This document shows, in pieces, positions 1 through 4,528 of a DNA stretch of 5,085 nt; within the stretch, counting starts at the first letter, position 1; the number at the start of each line of letters is the position of its first letter. The stretch comes from an uncultured Alphaproteobacteria bacterium. Lineage in GTDB: Bacteria; Pseudomonadota; Alphaproteobacteria; CAAHEQ01; UBA3637. The notes beneath the pieces are model-generated. The model made no database searches. It was given only the letters and a program-made list of their open reading frames with translations, and was not told the origin of the DNA. The stretch is taken from the NCBI GenBank assembly GCA_947305835.1, contig CAMZEQ010000060.1, forward strand, positions 1 through 5,085, written 5' to 3'. The translations under genes and the position numbers were made by a program.

Positions 1-1757
1 AGGAGCTGTTCGCCATTATGGAAAAAGAATTGGATGTGATGCAGGTGGAACGGAAAATCCGTAAGCGCGTCAAAAAGCAAATGGAAAAATCTCAACGGGA
101 ATATTATCTGAATGAGCAAATGAAAGCTATCCAAAAAGAATTGGGAGACAGCGCCGAAGATGGTTCGGAAATTGCTGAATTGGAAGCCAAAATCAAAAAA
201 GCCAATATGAGCAAAGAGGCCACCGAAAAGGCGCAAACAGAGCTGAAACGTTTGCGTATGATGGGCCCCATGTCCGCAGAAGCAGGTATCATTCGCAATT
301 ACATTGATTGGTTGATTAATTTGCCGTGGAAAGAAAAAAAAGATTTGGATTTTGATTTGACCAGCGCGAAAAAAATCTTGGACGAAGATCATTATGGTCT
401 TAAAAAAGTCAAAGAACGTATTTTGGAATTTTTGGCAGTACAAAAACGTACAAACTGCGTTAAAGGATCTATTTTGTGTTTAGTGGGACCACCGGGGGTC
501 GGAAAGACCAGCTTGGGTCAATCTATTGCACGGGCGACAGGGCGTACCTTTGTACGTGCCAGCTTGGGCGGTATGCGTGATGAAGCTGAAATCCGCGGGC
601 ACAGACGCACCTATATCGGCGCCATGCCCGGTAAAATTGTACAGTCTATGAAAAAAGCCGGTAATATCAATCCGCTGTTTTTGTTGGATGAAGTGGACAA
701 ATTGGGCAACGATTACCGTGGTGATCCGGCTTCAGCGTTGCTGGAAGTTCTGGACCCCGAACAAAATATCACCTTTAATGATCATTATTTGGAAGTCGAT
801 TACGACCTGTCACATGTCATGTTTATCGCAACCGCTAATTCGCTCAATATGCCCCGTCCTCTGTTGGATCGCATGGAAATTATTCAATTATCGGGTTACA
901 CCGAAGAAGAAAAACAACAAATCGCCAAACGTCATTTAATTCCCAAACAGTTAAAATTGGCCGGATTGGAAGAAAAAGAATTAAACTTTACGGATGCGGC
1001 ATTATTGCAACTGATACGCCATTATACACGTGAATCAGGCGTGCGTCAGTTGGAACGTGAAATTGCTAATATCGCCCGCAAAGTCGTTAAAGAAATTTTA
1101 ACAAAGGGTACAAAATCTGTGGAATTGACCCAAGCAAACGTAAAAAATTATGCCGGCGTTCAAAAATATTCTTATGGCATTGCTGAAAAAACAGATCAAA
1201 TCGGCATTACCACCGGTCTTGCATGGACAGAAGTCGGTGGCGATATCCTATCCATTGAAGCTTTAACGATGCCGGGCAAAGGCAAACATACCCTGACGGG
1301 ACAATTGGGTGATGTCATGAAAGAATCTATTGAAGCCGCCTATTCTTTTGTCAGAGCTCATGCAAATGATTTCGGCATAAAAAATGAAGTCTTTGAGAAA
1401 AAAGATGTCCATATTCATGTACCGGAAGGTGCGACACCGAAAGACGGTCCCAGTGCCGGTATTGCCATGATGACTTCGTTGGTATCTGCCTTGACGGGAA
1501 TTCCGGTAAAAAAAGACGTGGCTATGACGGGCGAAATTACTTTGCGCGGACGCATTTTACCGATCGGTGGTCTTAAAGAAAAATTATTGGCTGCTTTGCG
1601 GGCAGGAATTAAAACTGTCTTAATTCCGTCAGAAAATGAAAAGGATTTGGAGGAAATTCCAGATAATGTTAAAGAAGGATTAAAGATTATTCCTTTGTCC
1701 AAAGCTGAAGAAGTATTAAAATATGCCCTCACCCGTGAAATCAAAATACAAAAATAA
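1..1757 (+). CDS. lon: ATP-dependent protease Lon (LonA), 5'-truncated by the window edge
   Basis: Lon is a cytoplasmic AAA+ serine protease that unfolds and degrades misfolded and regulatory proteins. The frame is already open at base 3 and reads ELFAIM into the ATG at 18, matching internal Lon sequence, so that ATG is not the start. By comparison with E. coli Lon from memory, about 200 N-terminal residues (the substrate-binding domain) lie outside the window. Counting from the ATG at 18: a helical region with QMEKSQREYYLNEQ at about 21-34, Walker A GPPGVGKT at 157-164, Walker B LFLLDE at 220-225, sensor-1 Asn in ATANS at 271-275, sensor-2 GVRQLER at 341-347, the catalytic Ser479 in PKDGPSAG, and the catalytic Lys522 in GGLKEK. 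The Ser-Lys spacing of 43 equals S679/K722 of E. coli. All active-site residues are present and the C-terminus is complete. No hairpin terminator follows the stop; the next one lies beyond the tRNA. Confidence 0.98.
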   Translation, partial: ELFAIMEKELDVMQVERKIRKRVKKQMEKSQREYYLNEQMKAIQKELGDSAEDGSEIAELEAKIKKANMSKEATEKAQTELKRLRMMGPMSAEAGIIRNYIDWLINLPWKEKKDLDFDLTSAKKILDEDHYGLKKVKERILEFLAVQKRTNCVKGSILCLVGPPGVGKTSLGQSIARATGRTFVRASLGGMRDEAEIRGHRRTYIGAMPGKIVQSMKKAGNINPLFLLDEVDKLGNDYRGDPASALLEVLDPEQNITFNDHYLEVDYDLSHVMFIATANSLNMPRPLLDRMEIIQLSGYTEEEKQQIAKRHLIPKQLKLAGLEEKELNFTDAALLQLIRHYTRESGVRQLEREIANIARKVVKEILTKGTKSVELTQANVKNYAGVQKYSYGIAEKTDQIGITTGLAWTEVGGDILSIEALTMPGKGKHTLTGQLGDVMKESIEAAYSFVRAHANDFGIKNEVFEKKDVHIHVPEGATPKDGPSAGIAMMTSLVSALTGIPVKKDVAMTGEITLRGRILPIGGLKEKLLAALRAGIKTVLIPSENEKDLEEIPDNVKEGLKIIPLSKAEEVLKYALTREIKIQK

Positions 1758-1760
1758 TCT

Positions 1761-1789
1761 TTGACTTTTTGATGAAACGGTGCTATGAT
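1761..1789 (+). promoter_or_regulatory. Sigma-70-type promoter of tRNA-Val(TAC)
   Basis: A -35 box TTGACT (1761-1766) and a -10 box TATGAT (1784-1789) are separated by exactly 17 bp. TGC immediately before the -10 box gives an extended -10 (TGn). The -35 box begins 3 bases after the lon stop codon. Transcription should start near 1796, giving a leader of about 6 nt before the mature tRNA. The assignment rests on box match, spacing and position. Confidence 0.8.
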
Positions 1790-1801
1790 ATAGGAAGTTT
1801 C

Positions 1802-1878
1802 GGGTGGCTAGCTCAGCTGGTTAGAGCATATGCTTTACACGCATAGGGTCAGGAGTTCGAATCTCTTGCCACCCACCA
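1802..1878 (+). tRNA. tRNA-Val, anticodon TAC
   Basis: This 77-nt gene encodes its own CCA end (1876-1878). The acceptor stem GGGTGGC (1802-1808) pairs fully with GCCACCC (1868-1874). The D stem is GCTC/GAGC (1811-1814 with 1824-1827). The anticodon stem TATGC/GCATA (1829-1833 with 1841-1845) encloses the loop TTTACAC, placing anticodon TAC at 1836-1838. The T arm is AGGAG/CTCTT with one G-T pair and loop TTCGAAT. Anticodon UAC, normally modified at U34, reads GUA, GUG and often GUU. All elements look intact. Confidence 0.97.
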
Positions 1879-1887
1879 AGTTTGAAA

Positions 1888-1914
1888 GCCACTCCTTTTG
1901 GGGTGGCCTTTGTT
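1888..1914 (+). terminator. Rho-independent terminator after tRNA-Val(TAC), possibly bidirectional
   Basis: The arms GCCACTCC (1888-1895) and GGGGTGGC (1900-1907) form an 8-bp stem with one G-T pair and a TTTT loop, followed by the modest T-rich tail CTTTGTT. It starts 9 bases after the CCA end. It probably ends both the tRNA transcript and any lon read-through, since lon has no terminator of its own. On the minus strand the same hairpin is followed by TTTC, so it could also weakly stop the convergent gene that ends at 1976. Confidence 0.75.
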
Positions 1915-1975
1915 ATATTTTGTAAGGCATACGGCTTTTTTCAATGCTAAGTTTCTTTGGATTTTAAAATAAAAT

Positions 1976-2341
1976 TTATTCGTGTATGCGAGTTTTCACA
2001 GTTACAGATGAATTACGAGAAGTCTTTGTCGCAACTTTACGTGGGAACCCTTCCTGAACAACCTGATGAAACTCTTTTTGTTCTTTTTCTGATGAAAATG
2101 CATATGCATCTATCCCATTTTTCACCAAATTTCTTTTGATCAACGGGTTAGAGCCATGGGGATCCTGCCAACTTAATTTCCTGGATAAAGCGGTGAGCAA
2201 TTTCCGTTTAAATCTTCGATGACAATCACTTTCTATGCATAATAAAACTTCATAATGCGTTAATTGGTATAAATAAAATTTTTTATCCTCATCGGACAAA
2301 TTTTGCATTTCCATTGCTAAAAATTTTAAATCTTTTTGCAT
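1976..2341 (-). CDS. Unrecognised 121-residue basic hypothetical protein
   Basis: I do not recognise this protein. It begins MQKDLKFLAMEMQNLSDEDK and ends in a Lys/Arg/Ser/Thr-rich tail. It has no membrane segment or signal peptide, so it is probably cytoplasmic. Residues 1-60 look helical and charged, with two cysteines (35 and 40) beside a basic patch, HRRFKRK at 41-47. The gene looks real for three reasons: the ATG at 2341 has a GAAAGG ribosome binding site (2350-2355) 8 nt upstream, a near-consensus promoter lies just upstream of that, and the frame fills the space between two transcription units. It converges on tRNA-Val(TAC) and diverges from the thioesterase gene. Nucleic-acid binding is possible from the charge, but that is only inference. 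Short overlapping frames on the plus strand lack such signals. Confidence 0.7.
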   Translation of the reverse strand: MQKDLKFLAMEMQNLSDEDKKFYLYQLTHYEVLLCIESDCHRRFKRKLLTALSRKLSWQDPHGSNPLIKRNLVKNGIDAYAFSSEKEQKEFHQVVQEGFPRKVATKTSRNSSVTVKTRIHE

Positions 2342-2349
2342 CAGGACAA

Positions 2350-2403
2350 CCTTTCAATTATCAAAATTGTGTTTATTATACCACTTTATTGCTATAAAAT
2401 CAA
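2350..2403 (-). promoter_or_regulatory. Promoter and ribosome binding site of the 121-residue hypothetical gene
   Basis: On the minus strand, -35 TTGATT (2398-2403) and a perfect -10 TATAAT (2375-2380) are 17 bp apart, with TGG before the -10 box (extended -10). The expected transcription start is near 2368. GAAAGG at 2350-2355 is 8 nt before the start codon. These signals support the gene being expressed and fix its start. Confidence 0.75.
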
Positions 2404-2502
2404 CTTGTTATTCCCTTCAGAAAGGAGATAGATTTATCCAAATTTGTTCAAAAAGAGCAAGACCCAAAGATGCATCATCAAACTTGTCGGCGTGTGCAAA
2501 TC

Positions 2503-2531
2503 TTGACTTTTAGTGTTTGTTGGTCTATAAT
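2503..2531 (+). promoter_or_regulatory. Sigma-70-type promoter of the acyl-ACP thioesterase gene
   Basis: -35 TTGACT (2503-2508) and a perfect -10 TATAAT (2526-2531) are separated by 17 bp. Transcription should start near 2538, leaving a leader of about 15 nt that holds the AAAGGAG ribosome binding site (2541-2547). The -35 region, TTGACTTTT, is identical over 9 bases to that of the tRNA-Val(TAC) promoter. Confidence 0.8.
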
Positions 2532-2552
2532 AATTTTGCCAAAGGAGAAAAA

Positions 2553-3290
2553 ATGAAACGTTATTCAAAAAAACATACGTTAAAAGTTTATGAAGTGAAT
2601 TGCTTCGGGGATCTAAAGTTATTAAGTTTGTTTAATATTTTACAGGAAGCAGCCTGTGAACATGCTGATATTTTGGGGATAGGTTATCAATCCTGTGTCA
2701 AAGCCGGGGTAGCCTGGGTCGCTGCATCGTATCGCGTGGATATTACTCACTTACCCAAATTAGGACAAGATTTCATTATTGAAACATGGGTTGCTGATTT
2801 GAACGCCGTTACTTCACAAAGATGCTATCGGATTAAGAATGATCAAGGGCGTATTTTAATTGAAGGTATAACAAATTGGGCCTTAATTTCTTCCGAAACT
2901 TTACGGCCTGTAGCAATCAGCAAAAATTTACCGATTGATCTGAATCAAATTGATGGCGAAAAATTAAAATTTTCCTCAGATAAAATCCGCTTAATGCCCC
3001 CGGAGAAAACAGATTTTCACAGCCATTTTCTATCACGTTTTGATGAAATGGATACCAATTTTCATATCAATAATGCCATTTATCCCACTTGGGCGGCGGA
3101 AACTTTACCGCCACAATGGCAAGAAACAAAAGTGCCAACTTGTATTCAGATTAATTTTAAAATGCCCACTAAAGCATTTGAACAAATTGATGTTATATCG
3201 CAAATTTGCGAATTTAAAACATTGCATGAAATTTCCGTTGCTGATCAAACAAAAGCCTTGGTTCAAATAAATTGGCAGAATAAAAATTGA
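2553..3290 (+). CDS. Acyl-ACP thioesterase, FatA/FatB-like double hotdog
   Basis: The predicted enzyme hydrolyses acyl-acyl carrier protein in the cytoplasm, releasing free fatty acid. The ATG at 2553 gives 245 residues, a usual length for bacterial members. A longer frame from a TTG at 2517 is excluded because that codon lies inside the promoter. The N-terminal hotdog (about 1-125) has the family signature FNILQEAACEHADILGIG (27-44), then AWVAASYRVDI and the ETWVADL strand (77-83). The C-terminal hotdog (about 150-240) carries FDEMDTNFHINNAIYPTWAAE (163-183), with Asp167, Asn169 and His171 matching the plant D-x-N-x-H active site. The acidic residue that follows about 34 positions later in plant enzymes seems to be replaced around Met204-Pro205, by my unaided alignment. 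The gene has its own promoter and no clear terminator before the Hsp20 promoter. Confidence 0.88.
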   Translation: MKRYSKKHTLKVYEVNCFGDLKLLSLFNILQEAACEHADILGIGYQSCVKAGVAWVAASYRVDITHLPKLGQDFIIETWVADLNAVTSQRCYRIKNDQGRILIEGITNWALISSETLRPVAISKNLPIDLNQIDGEKLKFSSDKIRLMPPEKTDFHSHFLSRFDEMDTNFHINNAIYPTWAAETLPPQWQETKVPTCIQINFKMPTKAFEQIDVISQICEFKTLHEISVADQTKALVQINWQNKN

Positions 3291-3297
3291 TATCCCC

Positions 3298-3326
3298 CTT
3301 GATTTTTTTATTTCATAATCCCATAT
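3298..3326 (+). promoter_or_regulatory. Probable heat-shock (RpoH/sigma-32) promoter of the Hsp20 gene
   Basis: CCCCCTTGATT contains CTTGAT (3298-3303), and CCCATAT (3320-3326) follows with about 15-16 bp between. This resembles the known sigma-32 pattern of a CTTGAA-type -35 and a CCCCAT-type -10. The best sigma-70 reading, TTGATT then CATATG, is clearly weaker at -10. The site begins 8 bases after the thioesterase stop and precedes a heat-shock gene, which is what makes the reading plausible. The expected start is near 3332-3334. Confidence 0.65.
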
Positions 3327-3335
3327 GTTGAGTAT

Positions 3336-3358
3336 CATCAAGCACTGTGAACTTGATG
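3336..3358 (+). repeat. Perfect inverted repeat in the Hsp20 5' UTR
   Basis: CATCAAG (3336-3342) and CTTGATG (3352-3358) are perfect 7-base inverted arms around a 9-base spacer. They lie just after the expected transcription start and 7 bases before the ribosome binding site AAAGGAG (3366-3372). The element could be an operator or an mRNA 5' stem-loop. The arms do not match CIRCE (TTAGCACTC/GAGTGCTAA), although the 9-base spacing is the same. Its function is unproven. Confidence 0.5.
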
Positions 3359-3379
3359 GCAAACGAAAGGAGAAAGATT

Positions 3380-3844
3380 ATGTCACATTTTATTATTAAA
3401 AAAAATGATGTTGAACCACGGACAAACGATGTTTGGGGATTACAATCAGACATCAATCGCTTGTTCGATGCGTTTATGGGGCCTTTGGATACTACCGAAA
3501 ATAAAGAAACGCTTTTGCCAAGATTGGATGTGGCCGAATTAAAAGACAGATATGAAATTAAGGCCGAATTACCCGGTATGGATGAAAAAGATATTGAACT
3601 GACTTTGGAAGACGGTCTTTTGACAATCAGCGGTGAAAAGAAAGCCGAAACAGAGGAAAAAGAAAAAGGGTATTATTTGAAAGAGTGTTCCTATGGCAGC
3701 TTTTCACGTTCTGTACGGTTACCGGACAATATTTCGGATGATAAAATAGACGCTAAATTCAAAAAAGGCGTTTTGACGGTGAAATTACCCAAAAAAGAAG
3801 TTTTGCCGCCGAAATCGCGAAAAATAGCCATCTCGGCAAAATAA
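3380..3844 (+). CDS. Small heat shock protein, Hsp20/alpha-crystallin family (IbpA-like)
   Basis: This ATP-independent cytoplasmic chaperone binds unfolding proteins and keeps them soluble for refolding by DnaK/ClpB systems. The ATG at 3380, 7 nt after AAAGGAG (3366-3372), gives 154 residues, typical of bacterial class A small Hsps. A GTG at 3347 in the same frame lies inside the 5' inverted repeat and has no ribosome binding site. The N-terminal arm (1-46) includes the helix DVWGLQSDINRLFDAF. The alpha-crystallin domain (about 47-140) has LPRLDVAEL, YEIKAELPGMDEKDIELTLEDG, and the signature AKFKKGVLTVKLPK at 125-138. The C-terminal I-x-I oligomerisation motif is IAI at 149-151. An RpoH-like promoter precedes the gene and a strong terminator follows, so it is probably monocistronic and heat-induced. 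Confidence 0.95.
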   Translation: MSHFIIKKNDVEPRTNDVWGLQSDINRLFDAFMGPLDTTENKETLLPRLDVAELKDRYEIKAELPGMDEKDIELTLEDGLLTISGEKKAETEEKEKGYYLKECSYGSFSRSVRLPDNISDDKIDAKFKKGVLTVKLPKKEVLPPKSRKIAISAK

Positions 3845-3848
3845 AAAA

Positions 3849-3878
3849 GCCCCCCTCGTAATCGAGGGGCTTTTGTTT
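3849..3878 (+). terminator. Strong rho-independent terminator after the Hsp20 gene, bidirectional
   Basis: CCCCTCG (3852-3858) pairs with CGAGGGG (3863-3869) around the loop TAAT. G3849-C3870 can pair beyond two unpaired C bases. TTTTGTTT follows on the plus strand, and the A-run at 3843-3848 gives a T-run on the minus strand. It starts 5 bases after the stop codon. On the minus strand it could act as a second stop behind the tRNA-Val(GAC) terminator. Confidence 0.92.
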
Positions 3879-3920
3879 GATTTTTGAATTTGCTTTATCG
3901 AGCATGCAGCATTTGCAAAT

Positions 3921-3947
3921 AAAAAAGCCACCGTTTTTAAGGTGGCT
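3921..3947 (-). terminator. Rho-independent terminator of tRNA-Val(GAC)
   Basis: Read on the minus strand, AGCCACC and GGTGGCT form a perfect 7-bp stem (3926-3932 with 3941-3947) around an 8-base loop, followed directly by a run of six T counting the last stem base. It lies 8 bases beyond the CCA end of the tRNA. On the plus strand no T-run follows, so it acts in one direction. Confidence 0.88.
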
Positions 3948-3955
3948 GATATAAA

Positions 3956-4032
3956 TGGTGGATGTGGCAAGACTCGAACTTGCGACCTTTACGATGTCAA
4001 CGTAACGCTCTAACCACCTGAGCTACACATCC
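3956..4032 (-). tRNA. tRNA-Val, anticodon GAC
   Basis: This 77-nt gene on the minus strand has an encoded CCA (3956-3958). The acceptor stem GGATGTG (4026-4032) pairs fully with CACATCC (3960-3966). The D stem is GCTC/GAGC. The anticodon stem TTACG/CGTAA encloses the loop TTGACAT, giving anticodon GAC (plus-strand 3996-3998), which reads GUC and GUU. The T arm is GCAAG, TTCGAGT, CTTGC. All stems are fully paired, so the gene looks functional. It complements tRNA-Val(TAC) at 1802. Confidence 0.97.
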
Positions 4033-4044
4033 GAATTGGCCTAT

Positions 4045-4073
4045 AATATATCAAACTTTTTTCAGGATGTCAA
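4045..4073 (-). promoter_or_regulatory. Sigma-70-type promoter of tRNA-Val(GAC)
   Basis: On the minus strand, a perfect -35 TTGACA (4068-4073) and -10 TATATT (4045-4050) are 17 bp apart. The expected start is near 4038, giving a leader of about 6 nt, the same compact design as the other tRNA gene. A second possible -10, TATTAT, would need a 19-bp spacer. Confidence 0.8.
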
Positions 4074-4103
4074 TGTAAAAATAACTAATTTTTATTTTTT
4101 TAC

Positions 4104-4130
4104 TTGCTTTTTAACTGATAAAAAGATAAG
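4104..4130 (+). promoter_or_regulatory. Weak candidate promoter for the cupin/Tat-protein unit
   Basis: TTGCTT (4104-4109) and GATAAG (4125-4130) are 15 bp apart, short of the usual 17 and only a partial match. It is the best pair I can find between the divergent tRNA promoter and the cupin gene. A different sigma factor, or a start elsewhere in 4074-4150, is possible. Confidence 0.3.
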
Positions 4131-4155
4131 CTGAGCCCTGAAATAAGGAGTTTTT

Positions 4156-4518
4156 ATGGCTGTTAATTATAAAGTCGGCGACATAAGTAAACGCCCTTGG
4201 GGAATGTGGGAGGCAGTGGATGTCGGTTCCGATTATGCCATCAAGCGCATCACTGTCAATCCCCATCAAAAATTATCTTTGCAATCCCATGAATTCAGAT
4301 CAGAACATTGGATTGTCATCAGTGGGACAGGATTGGTCACCTTAGATGAAAAAAATATGAATGTATTCCCGAATCAACATGTTTATATTAAACCTCATCA
4401 AAAACATCGTATAACCAACGAAACAGATCTACCGGTTGTTGTTATTGAGGTTCAAACAGGTGATACTTTGGATGAAAACGACATCCGACGTTACGAAGAC
4501 GATTATGGCAGAGTTTAA
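4156..4518 (+). CDS. Stand-alone phosphomannose isomerase type II C-terminal-like cupin
   Basis: This 120-residue single-domain cupin resembles the C-terminal isomerase domain of bifunctional ManC/AlgA enzymes, which interconvert mannose-6-phosphate and fructose-6-phosphate. Family features in order are RPWGMWEA (13-20), YAIKRITVNP (27-36), LSLQSHEFRSEHWIVISGTG (40-59) with Gln43, His45 and Glu50 as likely metal ligands, KHRITN (83-88) with His84 as a further ligand, and IEVQTGDTLDENDIRRYEDDYGR near the end. No nucleotidyltransferase domain precedes it. In cupin motif 2 the usual P-x-G is K-P-H (79-81). The start at 4156 has TAAGGAG (4144-4150) 5 nt upstream. The Tat-protein gene follows 10 bases after the stop, so the two are probably co-transcribed. 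The substrate is uncertain, since stand-alone members may act on other sugars or be non-catalytic. Confidence 0.85.
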   Translation: MAVNYKVGDISKRPWGMWEAVDVGSDYAIKRITVNPHQKLSLQSHEFRSEHWIVISGTGLVTLDEKNMNVFPNQHVYIKPHQKHRITNETDLPVVVIEVQTGDTLDENDIRRYEDDYGRV

Positions 4519-4528
4519 GGAGGAAAAA

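Noticed and set aside
18..20. ATG at 18 as the start of the lon gene
   Set aside because: The frame is open upstream to the window edge and encodes Lon-like sequence (ELFAI) before this Met; about 200 N-terminal residues of the family would be missing.
1802..1907. tRNA-Val(TAC) as an integration (att) site with a duplicated 3' end
   Set aside because: The only repeated piece is the 7-base GGGTGGC/GCCACCC within a terminator hairpin; there is no longer copy of the tRNA 3' end and no integrase gene.
2098..2109. 12-bp palindrome ATGCATATGCAT
   Set aside because: It lies inside the coding part of the 121-residue gene and is a simple alternating sequence likely to occur by chance.
1957..2139. 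60-codon plus-strand frame opposite the hypothetical gene
   Set aside because: It has no ribosome binding site or promoter and its composition looks like the complement of the minus-strand gene, which has both signals.
2517..2552. TTG at 2517 as the thioesterase start
   Set aside because: It lies between the -35 and -10 boxes, upstream of the expected transcription start, and has no ribosome binding site. ATG 2553 has AAAGGAG 5 nt upstream.
2470..2556. 28-codon frame starting at ATG 2470 and overlapping the thioesterase start as ATGA
   Set aside because: It looks like a leader peptide with coupled translation, but it spans the promoter and has no Shine-Dalgarno site, so most transcripts would not contain its start.
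3283..3307. AAAAAT...ATTTTT as a thioesterase terminator
   Set aside because: The stem is all A-T with a large loop, and the T-run is better explained as part of the heat-shock promoter spacer.
3347..3379. GTG at 3347 as the Hsp20 start
   Set aside because: It lies in the 5' inverted repeat with no ribosome binding site; ATG 3380 has AAAGGAG at 7 nt and gives the normal family length.
3888..3920. ATTTGC repeated at 3888 and 3911, and the palindrome ATTTGCAAAT at 3911-3920
   Set aside because: It sits between two terminators in AT-rich spacer; no gene or known site is linked to it.
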